Source: Thermoflexaceae bacterium (GTDB lineage: Bacteria > Chloroflexota > Dehalococcoidia > Tepidiformales > Tepidiformaceae). From it: 64,000 bases of DNA. Within the stretch, counting starts at the first letter, position 1. Every line of letters starts with the position of its first letter. Of this stretch, positions 17,289 through 26,252 are shown piece after piece. The notes under the pieces were generated by a model. The model did not search any database, had not been told where the DNA came from, and saw nothing but the letters and a program-made list of their open reading frames with translations. The translations under genes were made by a program, and so were the position numbers. Where the stretch lies: the NCBI GenBank assembly GCA_015075555.1, contig JABTUD010000001.1:124001-188000 (forward strand), read 5' to 3'.

Positions 17289-18602
17289 CTAGTCTGACGC
17301 TTCGCTGTGAGACGGATGGGCGCTGGCGGCCGGCGGCGGCTCACTCTCCTCGACCTTCCGGCCCCTGAGCATATGCCACGCCGCCTTCGCCGTGACCGGG
17401 ACATCGCGCCGGTTCGCCACAAGCAGGACCATGCAGAGCACCGTGTAGGCCCCGGCAAACACCAGCCTGGCGCTCTCGTTGGTGATGAATAGCTGGGTCG
17501 CGAACAGCAGGAAGAGCGCCACCGCTTCGCGCCGGTTCATCTGCAGGTTGACGAAGACGGCAATCGCAAACGCCGATTGGGCGGCCGTCAGGAAGATCTC
17601 CTCCCGCTGCCGGTCGTCCAGGGGCAGACCGCCCGTGAACGAGAACTCACCGGCCGAGACCAGGAAAGCAATGGGCAGCGTGCCGATCAGCAGCGTCCAC
17701 TGGTTCACCTTCGAGGAGATGAGCGCGCCCATGCCGGCAGCAGCGCGCCCCCGCCACGCGAGGAGGCTCGCCACGAGCACCTCGGGCGATTCGGATGCAA
17801 GGGGCGCCAGCCACTGGATCAGCAGGAACTCCGAGACACCGAAATCCTCGCCGATGTGCACCAGCGACTCGGCGAAAGGCTCGGCCGAGGCAAAGATCGC
17901 CACGGCGCTGTAGATCATCAGCAGCGTCACCGCCGTACGCCGGCGGACATTGGGGAGCATGCCCATGGCGCGCGCCGGCCCCACCAGTTCCACATCCTCG
18001 CCTTCAATCCGGCTCGTGAAGAACAGATAGATGACGAAAAGTGACACCAGCACGATGGTGTCGATGACGCTGACGGTGTGCCGCAGGGGGATGAAGATCA
18101 CGTAGAGCGTGGCGACGCTGAGGAAGGCGACCTCGAGCGAACGCTGGCGGTCAACCACAAGTTCCTTCAGCTTTGTGCGGAACACGAAGAGGGCGAATAC
18201 CAGTGGCCAGCCAATGCCGATGAGGAGCCGGTTGCCGCCGGTCATGTTGGCGATTGCCAGGCCGCGTTCCGCTTCCGCGGGGTCGGCGCCCGCCTTCCAC
18301 GCCAGCACCAGGTCCACGGCGTATTCGGGCAACACGGCGATGAGGGCAATGATTGCCAGCGCCAGGCCCTGGGAGATGTCCATCTCAGCCGTCTCCGCAG
18401 CCCAGCTCAGGATGAAGGCGGCCGCCAGGATGGCAAGACCAAAGATGACCGCGCTAACAACGGGAGTTGGATGCACCCCCGCAACGCGGAGAACGATTCC
18501 CGGCATGGCGATGACGATCATCAACGCAACTGCACCCCAGAGCCGGGCCACAGGGGCCCTGCTCTGTTCCAGGCCAGTGCCGGGAAGACCGTGAGTTGCC
18601 AC
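17289..18602 (-). CDS. Sodium/calcium exchanger family membrane protein
   Basis: About 437 residues with roughly eleven membrane segments in two inverted repeats. The repeat motifs are ALIAVLPEYAVDLVLAWK with GNRLLIGIGWP in the first half, and WLAPLASESPEVLVASLLAW with ALISSKVNQWTLLIG in the second, the alpha-1/alpha-2 signatures of the Ca/cation antiporter superfamily. An acidic, proline-rich tail follows. GTG 18602 is preferred to TTG 18650, which would add a non-conserved stretch. Confidence 0.88.
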   Translation of the reverse strand: MATHGLPGTGLEQSRAPVARLWGAVALMIVIAMPGIVLRVAGVHPTPVVSAVIFGLAILAAAFILSWAAETAEMDISQGLALAIIALIAVLPEYAVDLVLAWKAGADPAEAERGLAIANMTGGNRLLIGIGWPLVFALFVFRTKLKELVVDRQRSLEVAFLSVATLYVIFIPLRHTVSVIDTIVLVSLFVIYLFFTSRIEGEDVELVGPARAMGMLPNVRRRTAVTLLMIYSAVAIFASAEPFAESLVHIGEDFGVSEFLLIQWLAPLASESPEVLVASLLAWRGRAAAGMGALISSKVNQWTLLIGTLPIAFLVSAGEFSFTGGLPLDDRQREEIFLTAAQSAFAIAVFVNLQMNRREAVALFLLFATQLFITNESARLVFAGAYTVLCMVLLVANRRDVPVTAKAAWHMLRGRKVEESEPPPAASAHPSHSEASD

Positions 18603-18839
18603 GCATTCCAATCGAGGCCGTCTTCCTGGATTTGCGGAAGAGGCGGCCAAACAGGGGCCGGGCCTTGCGCCCGGCTCTCGGGGATTCTAGCTTACGATCC
18701 CTTTCCGCTCCATGTGATGCGCCTGCGCGCCCGGCGGCTGCTCACGGGGGTTGCGGGTGTGCGTCACGGCCGGAAGCTGGGACCAGCGTGCTTCTGCGTG
18801 TACGCTCATGGCCTCCACCATCTGCCCGGGAGGCCGGCA

Positions 18840-19720
18840 ATGCGCTACGGCGTAGCCATTCCCCAGTCGAACGAATTCGCCACAGCCGATTCGCTGCGCG
18901 CGATGGCGCACGCGATCGAGGATCTCGGCTTCGATTCTATCTGGGTGAGCGACCACATCATCGTGCCCTCCGGGTCGAGCTACATCCCCGAGTTCATGGA
19001 CGAGCCTCTCGCGGTGCTCGCCTTCCTGGCCGCCGAGACCAGCCATATCGAACTGGGCACCAGCGTGATCATCCTCCCCTACCGGGACCCGGTCTTCACC
19101 GCCAAGTTCCTGGGGACGGTGGACTACATCAGCAACGGCCGCCTGACCGCAGGGGTGGGCGCCGGCTGGCTGGCCGAGGAGTTCTCCGCCCTCGGTGTGC
19201 CCTTTGAGGAGCGCGGGCCGCGAACCGACGAGGCGATCCGCGTGCTCCGCAACCTCTGGGAGGAAGAGACCTCGACGTTCTCGGGACGGTGGAAGGAGTA
19301 CGCCAACATGCGCATGTTTCCCAAGGGCGCTGCATCGCGGCGGGGCGCTATTCCCATCCTTGTGGGCGGAAACGGCCGCGCGAGTATCCGCCGCGCGGGC
19401 GAGCTCGGCGATGGCTGGCATCCCATGAACCTCGCACCCCACGACTTCGCCCGCCTCGCCGGTGACTACCGCGGGCGGCGTGTGCGCGCTTTGGCCGGAC
19501 GCCAGGCCGGGTAGTGCTCCGTCACATGCCCCCGGCGCGCCTTCCTGCCGGGAGCGCCCGGCTGCCCCTCAGCGGCGCCCCCGCCGAGCAGGCGGGCGAC
19601 ATCCGCGACTACGCCGCCGCCGGCCTCGATGAGCTTGTGCTTTCGCTGCCCATCCGTACCGTGCGGGAGCTGCTGGCTACTCTGCGCGCGTTCATGCGCG
19701 AGGTAGCCCCGCGAGTCTGA
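18840..19720 (+). pseudogene. LLM-class F420-dependent oxidoreductase, frameshifted
   Basis: The frame from ATG 18840 (MRYGVAIPQSNEFATADSL) encodes the N-terminal three quarters of a TIGR03619-like luciferase-type F420-dependent oxidoreductase, including TVDYISNGRLTAGVGAGWLA and ILVGGNGRASIRRAGELGDG. It ends early at TAG 19512. The missing C-terminus continues in another frame up to 19720 (SGAPAEQAGDIRDYAAAGLD then ELVLSLPIRTVRELL). The switch lies at about 19470-19490. It could be a real frameshift mutation or a single-base assembly error. Confidence 0.75.
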
Positions 19721-19739
19721 GCGTTTCGGCGCGACCAGA

Positions 19740-19745
19740 TACACT
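19740..19745 (+). promoter_or_regulatory. Leaderless -10 element of the NrtR-like gene
   Basis: TACACT followed by 6 bases and then GTG 19752; no Shine-Dalgarno sequence. Confidence 0.5.
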
Positions 19746-19751
19746 CTCCCC

Positions 19752-20378
19752 GTGCCCGTCGCAGTCGTCCTGGTCATTCTTACCGTCGTTCAGGAGCAGC
19801 TTTCGGTGCTCCTGATCGAGCGCGCGGCCGAGCCCTACGCCGGCGAGTGGGCGCTGCCCGGGGGGCTGTTGCTGCCCGAAGAAACCCTCGATGGCGCCGC
19901 CACGCGCAAGCTGGCGGACGAAACGGGGGTCTCGGACGTATTCCTCGAACAGCTCTTCACCTTCGACCGCCTGGGCGAAGGACGCGCTGAGGCGATCATC
20001 ACCTACTTCGCGCTCGTTGACTTCGCGCGTACGCGGCTCCGTGGTGACCTGGAATGGCGGCCGGCCTGGCAGCCCGTGCGCGGGCTCGAGGGGCTCGCCT
20101 TTCACAATGAGGAGATCATCCGCTATGCCGCAGTGCGGCTCCGCAACAAGCTCGAATACACCAACGTCGGCTACAGCCTCCTGCCGCCGCGGTTCACCCT
20201 CACACAGATGCAGAAGGTGTACGAAGCGATCCTCGGCGAGAAGCTCGACAAGCGGAACTTCCGCAAGCGGGTCCTCGGGCTTGGGCTCGTAAAGGAGACG
20301 GGGCAGGCAGTGCGCCAGGGGCCGTTCCGCCCGGCCATGCTCTACGAATTCACCCGGCGCGAGCCCATGATTCTCTAG
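19752..20378 (+). CDS. Nudix-domain plus winged-helix regulator, NrtR-like
   Basis: A 208-residue protein with an N-terminal Nudix fold (GEWALPGGLLLPEETLDGAA then TRKLADETGV) and a C-terminal winged helix (FTLTQMQKVYEAILGEKLDK then RNFRKRVLGLGLV), the NrtR architecture. The Nudix box has RKLADE where REUxEE is expected, so hydrolysis is probably lost and the domain may sense ADP-ribose or a related nucleotide. No NAD gene is adjacent, so the regulon is unknown. Confidence 0.8.
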   Translation: MPVAVVLVILTVVQEQLSVLLIERAAEPYAGEWALPGGLLLPEETLDGAATRKLADETGVSDVFLEQLFTFDRLGEGRAEAIITYFALVDFARTRLRGDLEWRPAWQPVRGLEGLAFHNEEIIRYAAVRLRNKLEYTNVGYSLLPPRFTLTQMQKVYEAILGEKLDKRNFRKRVLGLGLVKETGQAVRQGPFRPAMLYEFTRREPMIL

Positions 20379-20382
20379 TCCG

Positions 20383-20424
20383 TATGATCCTAGTCATAGC
20401 CTGAGTAGTCAGACCTTCTATACT
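20383..20424 (+). promoter_or_regulatory. padR operator and leaderless -10
   Basis: TATGA (20383-20387) and TCATA (20394-20398) are an inverted repeat around 6 bases. TATACT (20419-20424) lies 6 bases before GTG 20431, so the mRNA is predicted to be leaderless. The repeat sits where the -35 region would be, as expected for PadR autorepression. Confidence 0.5.
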
Positions 20425-20430
20425 CGGTCT

Positions 20431-20991
20431 GTGACCAAAAAGGAGCTGGCAACCGGCGAATACACCGTCCTCGCGATGCTCAGGCTTGGTCCGAAGCACG
20501 GGTACGAAATGGCCCGCTTCATGGAGCGTGACGGGCTCCCCGACGTGATCCGGCTTGAGCAGAGCCTCCTCTACGCGAACCTCAAGAACCTGGAGAGGCG
20601 CGGCCTGATCGAAGGGTGCGAACAGCGAACCGGCGCCCACCCTCCTCGCCGGGTGTTCCACCTCACGCCGGCGGGGGAGGTGCTTGTTGACGCCTGGCTG
20701 CGCGCGCCCTCGGAGCGCATGCGGGATGTGCGGTTGGACTTCCTGCTCAAGCTCTACTTCCTTCACCAGATAGACGCGGCGGCTGAGGCAACCCTGCTCG
20801 AGCAACAGATCGCGGCCTGCCAGGTCTACCGCAGCCGCGTGGTGGCGCAGATCGCGCACACCGAGCCAACCGGTTTCCAGAAGCTCGTCCTCGGCTCCAA
20901 GGCCTCCGCTGCGATCGCGACGCTCAGTTGGCTCCAGGAGTACGCAGACGAACTCATCGCCACCAAACACGACATCGAGGTGACTGCTTGA
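20431..20991 (+). CDS. PadR-family transcriptional regulator
   Basis: A 186-residue protein with the PadR winged helix (EYTVLAMLRLGPKHGYEMAR then SLLYANLKNLERRGLIEG) and a C-terminal Vir-type helical dimerisation region. Its stop overlaps the modA start by 4 bases (TTGA), so it heads the padR-modABC operon and is a candidate controller of molybdate uptake, in place of the usual ModE. Confidence 0.9.
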   Translation: MTKKELATGEYTVLAMLRLGPKHGYEMARFMERDGLPDVIRLEQSLLYANLKNLERRGLIEGCEQRTGAHPPRRVFHLTPAGEVLVDAWLRAPSERMRDVRLDFLLKLYFLHQIDAAAEATLLEQQIAACQVYRSRVVAQIAHTEPTGFQKLVLGSKASAAIATLSWLQEYADELIATKHDIEVTA

Positions 20992-21872
20992 GACTGCAAC
21001 TCCGCCGGCGACCGTCACTTGTGCTGGTGCTGGCGGCTGTGCTGGCCACCGCGCTGGCGCTGCTGACCGCCGCCTGCGGGTCAGACGATTCGAAGGATGC
21101 CCCGGCCGCGTCTCCGGACACAGCGGGAACGACGGCCCCGACGCCCACACCGGCCAAAGTGACTCTGCAGGGAGACATCACCGTCTTCGCCGCCGCCTCG
21201 CTGACCGACGCCTTCAAGGAGTTGGGCAAGGCGTTCGAGGCCGCCAATCCTGGCACGCATGTGACCTTCAACTTCGGCGCCTCTTCGGCGCTGGCAACGC
21301 AGATCGACCAGGGCCAGCCCGGCGATGTCTTCGCATCCGCCGACAGCGCCAACATGAAGAAGGTCGCCGACAAGAACCTGGCCGGGCCGCCGGTCATATT
21401 CGCCACGAATATCCCGGTCGTTGTGGTCCCGGCGAGCGGCTCGCCGGTGAAGGCCTTTGAGGACCTCGTCAAGCCGGGCGTCAAGCTTGTCCTGGCCGCC
21501 CCGGCAGTGCCCATCGGCAACTACTCTCGCACCATCTTCACCAATGCCTCGGCGGCGAGCGGGGGGATCTCGGCGGACTTCTCGGAGAAGGCGCTGGCGA
21601 ACCTCAAGAGCAACGAGGCGGACGTCCGGGCCGTGCTCGCCAAGGTGCAGACGGGCGAAGCCGACGCCGGAATCGTCTACGCGACCGACGCCGCGGTGGC
21701 CGGCGCGCAGGTGAAGACTGTGCCCATCCCCGAGAAGTACAACGTCATTGCCCGCTATCCTATCGCCACGCTCACTGAGAGCGGCCATGCGGAGGTGGCG
21801 GCGGGCTTCATCGCCTTCGTCCTTTCCGATGCGGGTCAGGCGATCTTGCAGAAGTACGGCTTTGGCCATTGA
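20988..21872 (+). CDS. modA: Molybdate ABC transporter substrate-binding lipoprotein
   Basis: A 294-residue periplasmic-binding protein starting at TTG 20988. The N-terminus has a signal peptide ending in a lipobox (LLTAACGSDD), followed by a Thr/Pro-rich linker. ITVFAAASLTDAFKELGKAF, FNFGASSALATQIDQGQPGD and VFASADSANM are typical ModA motifs for oxyanion binding. The linker and lipid anchor suit a monoderm-like envelope. Confidence 0.93.
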   Translation: MRLQLRRRPSLVLVLAAVLATALALLTAACGSDDSKDAPAASPDTAGTTAPTPTPAKVTLQGDITVFAAASLTDAFKELGKAFEAANPGTHVTFNFGASSALATQIDQGQPGDVFASADSANMKKVADKNLAGPPVIFATNIPVVVVPASGSPVKAFEDLVKPGVKLVLAAPAVPIGNYSRTIFTNASAASGGISADFSEKALANLKSNEADVRAVLAKVQTGEADAGIVYATDAAVAGAQVKTVPIPEKYNVIARYPIATLTESGHAEVAAGFIAFVLSDAGQAILQKYGFGH

Positions 21873-22714
21873 GTTGGAATAGGCATGTTCCCGGTCTGAG
21901 CGGACCGCGTCTTGACCGGACAGCGAAGACGACCGTTGCCTTCCTGGCGATCGTCGTCGCGCTGTTCTTCGTGCTGCCGTTTGTGGGCCTCGCGCAGCGC
22001 GCTGTTGAGAACGGCGGTTTCTGGGACCTGGCCACGCACCGGCAGACGCGGGAAGCACTCTGGCTCTCGCTGTGGACATCGACGACGACCGCGACGCTGG
22101 CCGCCGTCTTTGGGACGCCGCTGGCGTATGCCCTCTCGCGCTCCCGGTTCCCGGGCAAAGTCGTGGTCGATGGATTGGTTGACCTGCCCATTGTGTTGCC
22201 GCCCACGGTCGCCGGGGTCGCCCTTCTCACCGCTTTCGGGAGAAGGGGGTTGCTCGGCGAGCCGATCGATAGCCTCACCGGGTACACCTTTGGCTTCAGC
22301 ACCACGGCGGTGATCATGGCGCAGATGCTCGTCTCGGCGCCGTTCTTCTTCCGCGCCGCGCGCAGCGGCTTTGATGCCATCGACCCACAGATAGAGCGCG
22401 TCGCCTATACGCTTGGGGCCTCGCGCACGCGCACGTTCCTGAGGATCACCCTTCCCCAGGCCTGGCCCGCCCTGCTGGCCGGCATCGTCCTCTGCTGGGC
22501 CCGTTCCATGGGCGAACTCGGCGCCACCCTTATCTTCGCGGGCAACCTCGAGGGGAAGACGCAGACCATGCCGCTGGCAATCATCGAAGCGTTCAGCGGC
22601 AGCGCGCTTGGCCTCGATGGCGCCATCGTGCTCTCCCTTATCCTCCTCGGCGTCGCCCTTGCCGTCCTCACGCTCTTCCGGGCAGTGGCCGCCCGTGGCC
22701 TCCGCCAACCATGA
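21869..22714 (+). CDS. modB: Molybdate ABC transporter permease
   Basis: A 281-residue permease with about five or six membrane segments and the EAA loop (ERVAYTLGASRTRTFLRITL) that docks the ATPase. PIVLPPTVAGVALLTAFGR and ARSMGELGATLIFAGN are ModB/CysT signatures. Start TTG 21869 overlaps the modA stop by 4 bases and its own stop overlaps modC by 4. Confidence 0.94.
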   Translation: MSWNRHVPGLSGPRLDRTAKTTVAFLAIVVALFFVLPFVGLAQRAVENGGFWDLATHRQTREALWLSLWTSTTTATLAAVFGTPLAYALSRSRFPGKVVVDGLVDLPIVLPPTVAGVALLTAFGRRGLLGEPIDSLTGYTFGFSTTAVIMAQMLVSAPFFFRAARSGFDAIDPQIERVAYTLGASRTRTFLRITLPQAWPALLAGIVLCWARSMGELGATLIFAGNLEGKTQTMPLAIIEAFSGSALGLDGAIVLSLILLGVALAVLTLFRAVAARGLRQP

Positions 22715-23817
22715 GCCTCGAATTCGACGCCACGCTGACGCTCGGCGCCTTCACCTGCGAGGCCTCTCTCAAGGCGAACGATGAGATCCTGGTGCTGTTC
22801 GGGCACTCAGGAGCAGGAAAGAGCGTCACCCTCCAGGCCATCGCCGGGCTCATGCAGCCAGTGCGCGGGCGCATCGATATCAACGGCCAGGCCGTCTTCG
22901 ATTCGGCGCGCGGCGTCAACGTCCCTCCCCAGGGCCGGGCCGTAGGTTATGTTGTGCAGGACCTTGCCCTTTTCCCGCAAATGTCGGTTGGCCAGAACAT
23001 CGCCTTCGGCATGCCCCGGGGTGCGGGGCAATCCCGGCGCCAGCGAGTCGAGCGGCTGCTGGCCGCCCTTCAGCTCGAAGGGTACGGCGATCGCCGTCCC
23101 GGGTCGCTCAGCGGCGGCCAGCAGCAGCGCGTGGCACTCGCCCGGGCCCTCGCTCGTGACGCAAGCCTCCTGCTCCTCGACGAGCCGTTCAGCGCGCTGG
23201 ACGAGTCCCTGCGGGCGGGGCTCCGGCGCGAACTCCTGCGCCTGCGTGCCGAACGCGGCCTTACCATCGTCTTCGTAACCCACGACCTGCGCGAGGCTCA
23301 CCTCCTTGCCGACCGCCTGGCGGTCTTCGACGCAGGGCGCGTGCTGCAGTGTGACGCACGCGAGTCGGTGTTCCGGCATCCTGCATCGAGGCGGGTTGCC
23401 GAGCTCACCGGGGTGGCCAACATTTTCGAGGGAACGGTCCGGGGGATTGATAGTGGGGCCCCGGTCGTCGATGTCCGCGGCCTCACCCTGCGCTGCGCTC
23501 CCCCGGCGATGGGCACGGGCCCGCGCCCGGGGGAGGCGGTCGACATCTGTATTCGCGCCGAGCGGGTGGTCCTCCACCGTGGCGAGCCACGCGACCACAC
23601 TGCAGTCAACCTCCTCGAAGCCGCGATCGTGGAGGACCTCGCTTACGGCGCGACGCACACGCTCAGGCTCACCCCCACTGGCGCCGGCCCGGCCCTTGAG
23701 GTTGAGCTGGCGGCGCGCCCCTACGAGGTGATGGGGGTGGCCGGCCGGCAGACCTGGACCGTCGAACTGCCACCGGCTGACCTGCACGTGATGGCCCGCC
23801 GCACGCCCGGTGACTAA
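22711..23817 (+). CDS. modC: Molybdate ABC transporter ATP-binding protein
   Basis: A 368-residue ABC ATPase: Walker A GHSGAGKSV, signature LSGGQQQRVALARAL, Walker B LLLLDEPFSALD and the switch His in VTHDLREAHL. A C-terminal TOBE domain of about 140 residues follows, as in ModC. Its stop overlaps that of the convergent amidohydrolase gene (bases 23814-23817). Confidence 0.94.
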   Translation: MSLEFDATLTLGAFTCEASLKANDEILVLFGHSGAGKSVTLQAIAGLMQPVRGRIDINGQAVFDSARGVNVPPQGRAVGYVVQDLALFPQMSVGQNIAFGMPRGAGQSRRQRVERLLAALQLEGYGDRRPGSLSGGQQQRVALARALARDASLLLLDEPFSALDESLRAGLRRELLRLRAERGLTIVFVTHDLREAHLLADRLAVFDAGRVLQCDARESVFRHPASRRVAELTGVANIFEGTVRGIDSGAPVVDVRGLTLRCAPPAMGTGPRPGEAVDICIRAERVVLHRGEPRDHTAVNLLEAAIVEDLAYGATHTLRLTPTGAGPALEVELAARPYEVMGVAGRQTWTVELPPADLHVMARRTPGD

Positions 23818-24680
23818 CCCTGCTCGTTTCCCGTGTACTGGAGGTCCAGCCCCAGCAACCGGTTCGCGTTGTCGAAGAGGATTCCGCGGCGCACCTCATC
23901 CCGGAACCCCACCTCTTTCCAGTCGCGCAGCCACCGGTCGGGCTGGATCACCGGGTAATCGCTCCCGAACAGCACGCGGTCGCTGATGAGGAAGTTGGCG
24001 TACTGGATGAGCAGGGGGTCGAAGTAGAGGGGCGACCAGCCGGAGAGGTCGATCCAGACGTTGGGCTTGTGGTTGAGGATCGCCAGCTGCTCGGTGACCC
24101 ATGGGAAGGCCGGGTGCGCCATGATGATCTGGAGCGCCGGGAAGTCGGCGGCAATATCGTCGATGTATGGGATCGGCCGGCAGTATTCGAACTTGATGCC
24201 GCCTCCCCCGGGCGTGCGCGCCCCGACGCCTGTCATGCCGCTGTGGAACATTACGGGGATTCCAAGCTCGGCCGTCTTTTCCCAGAGAGGGTAGAAGGCG
24301 CGATCGTTCGGGAAGAAGCGCTGCATCGAGGCGTGCAGCTTCAGGCCACGCAGGCCGAGGTCCTTCACGGCGCGTTCGAGCTCGCGCACCGCGAGACGTC
24401 CCTGGTGCGGGTCCACGCTGGCAAAGCCAAGGAACTGCTTCGGCCAGCGCTGCACCAGCCCTGCGATGTAATCGTTTCCCGTGAACGGGCGGCCTGTCTG
24501 CGACGAGTCGTCGATGTCGACAAGAACCCCGAAGATATCGCGTTCGGCGTAGTAGTCCGCCATCTCGGATGGGTCAACCGGCCGGTGGCCAGACTTGAAG
24601 TAGGCGGACATGATCTGCTCCGCCTGGGAGGAAGGGACGCCGCGAGGCGGGTGGATGTGGACATCGATGGCTCTGGGCAT
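23814..24680 (-). CDS. Amidohydrolase family 2 (ACMSD-like) protein
   Basis: A 288-residue TIM-barrel amidohydrolase. The metal motif is DVHIHPP at residues 6-12; further metal or catalytic residues are in PVMFHSGMTG, IIMAHPAFPW and VLFGSDYPVI. Family members are often decarboxylases or hydrolases of aromatic and lactone substrates; the actual substrate is unknown. ATG 24680 is the obvious start. Confidence 0.88.
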   Translation of the reverse strand: MPRAIDVHIHPPRGVPSSQAEQIMSAYFKSGHRPVDPSEMADYYAERDIFGVLVDIDDSSQTGRPFTGNDYIAGLVQRWPKQFLGFASVDPHQGRLAVRELERAVKDLGLRGLKLHASMQRFFPNDRAFYPLWEKTAELGIPVMFHSGMTGVGARTPGGGGIKFEYCRPIPYIDDIAADFPALQIIMAHPAFPWVTEQLAILNHKPNVWIDLSGWSPLYFDPLLIQYANFLISDRVLFGSDYPVIQPDRWLRDWKEVGFRDEVRRGILFDNANRLLGLDLQYTGNEQG

Positions 24681-24747
24681 GGCGGGGTCATTGTAGTGTG
24701 TGACACGATGGCCGTGGGGGTTCTGCCCCACGGAAGAAGGCTGCAGA

Positions 24748-25287
24748 GTGGCCGACCCGAAACCGGCGCGGGTTACCTGGGAATCGTGGACGGAATCGCT
24801 CATCCGGCAGGCACAGGCCGAAGGGCGCTTCTCGGGCCTACCGGGCGAAGGAGCCCCGCTCCCCGCTGACCCCGGGACCGACGACGAACTCTGGTGGGCC
24901 CGGGCAGTGCTCAAGAGGGAGCGCATTTCGTTCCTGCCCGCGTCCCTCCGCATCCGCGGCGAAACGGAGCGCGCCCTCGATGAGGCGATGCGCCTCGATA
25001 CCGAAGCCGGGGTGCGGGCCAGGATCGAGGCGCTGAATGAACGCATCGTCAGGGTGAACTCGCTGGCTTTTGAGGGCCCACCCACCACCGTTGCCCCCCT
25101 CGACGTTGAGAGAGTGGTCGCCCGCTGGCGCATCGCCAACAGCGAGGAGCGGGAGATATTGCCACAGGTGCCCGCGCCGGCGGCCGGCGAACGTGCCCGG
25201 AGCGGCTGGCTGGCGGCCGCCACCCTTGCTACATCGGCCGGGTTACTGGTGGTCACAGCGCTTGCCTGGTGGCACTGGGGTGTGTAG
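24748..25287 (+). CDS. DUF1992 (DnaJC28-like) protein with C-terminal membrane anchor
   Basis: A 179-residue protein whose first 80 residues show the DUF1992 pattern (WESWTESLIRQAQAEGRFSG, LPGEGAPLP, then WWARAVLKRERISFLPASL). It ends with a hydrophobic segment (AATLATSAGLLVVTALAWW) that should anchor it to the membrane. The function of the domain is unknown. Start is GTG 24748. Confidence 0.8.
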   Translation: MADPKPARVTWESWTESLIRQAQAEGRFSGLPGEGAPLPADPGTDDELWWARAVLKRERISFLPASLRIRGETERALDEAMRLDTEAGVRARIEALNERIVRVNSLAFEGPPTTVAPLDVERVVARWRIANSEEREILPQVPAPAAGERARSGWLAAATLATSAGLLVVTALAWWHWGV

Positions 25288-25304
25288 GCGTGGCCGCAAC
25301 GGAA

Positions 25305-26246
25305 TCAGCTGGCCAGGCGCCGTTGGGCAAGAGGAGCGTCTGCCCGGAGCACTGCATAGCGCGCCTTTCCGCGGTCCTTTGCCTGGTATAGGCCCACATC
25401 GGCCACCCGCAGGATCTCGGTAGCAGTGACGTTTCGGGTACCGGTCACGGCAATGCCGATGCTCGCGGTCACCCGGACCTGTTTCTCGCCAATGCTGAAG
25501 GGCCGGTGGAGTGCCTGCTGGAGGTGCTCAGCGATTGCCCGCGCCTCCGACTCGGCGGCTGCACTTTCGATGATGATGGCGAACTCATCGCCACCAAGCC
25601 GCGCAATGGTATGGCGCCCCCTGACGGCGCTGTGAAGACGCTGGCTGAACGCCAGGAGGAAGGCGTCACCTGCGCCGTGTCCCATGGTATCGTTCAGCAA
25701 CTTGAAGTCATCCACATCCAGGAACATCACCGCCAGCGGCCCTGCATGGTGACGCGAGTTGCGAAGGGCGCGGGTAAGCCTGCCAAGGAACTGCTCCCGG
25801 TTTGGGAGCCCAGTCAGGGAGTCGTGCAACGCCTGGCGCTGGAGGCGGCGGGTGGTCTCGCCAAAGCGGGACACAATACCGTTCACAGCCGACGAGACCC
25901 CGTTTGCCTCTGCGAGCCACGACGAGGGGACGGCGATTGTGTTGCCCGTCTCGGCCACATGGAGGCTTGCGGCAACCGCTGTCTTGAGGCGGCCTATCGC
26001 GACGCTGGCAACCAGTCGGGCCATGGTCGCGCCTGCCGCCAATGCCACGGTAAGAGCCAGGACGGTCTGGGCGACCGTAAATCGGGCAGCAAGCGCAACA
26101 ACAACTACAGGGATTGCGGCGGCGAGCAGCATTGCCCGCGTGACCACGCCGGAAAGGTCGCGGCCCAGCACAGCTCCGAGCAGGGCCTGGCCCACACTGA
26201 ATGAAACCGGCACGCTCGTGACTGACCGCAGGGGCTTCGCTGCCAT
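25305..26246 (-). CDS. Membrane-bound diguanylate cyclase (GGDEF)
   Basis: A 313-residue protein with two or three N-terminal membrane segments, a HAMP-like linker and a C-terminal GGDEF domain (ALHDSLTGLPNREQFLGRL, then MFLDVDDFKLLNDTMGHGAG, then ARLGGDEFAI). The active site is intact, so it should make c-di-GMP from GTP. The inhibitory RxxD site is replaced by RGRH, so product feedback through the I-site is probably lost. It lies 6 bases after the HD-GYP gene. Confidence 0.92.
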   Translation of the reverse strand: MAAKPLRSVTSVPVSFSVGQALLGAVLGRDLSGVVTRAMLLAAAIPVVVVALAARFTVAQTVLALTVALAAGATMARLVASVAIGRLKTAVAASLHVAETGNTIAVPSSWLAEANGVSSAVNGIVSRFGETTRRLQRQALHDSLTGLPNREQFLGRLTRALRNSRHHAGPLAVMFLDVDDFKLLNDTMGHGAGDAFLLAFSQRLHSAVRGRHTIARLGGDEFAIIIESAAAESEARAIAEHLQQALHRPFSIGEKQVRVTASIGIAVTGTRNVTATEILRVADVGLYQAKDRGKARYAVLRADAPLAQRRLAS

Positions 26247-26252
26247 CGACGT

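Noticed and set aside
19514-19720. Independent 68-codon gene
   Set aside because: Its sequence is the C-terminal end of the LLM oxidoreductase next to it.
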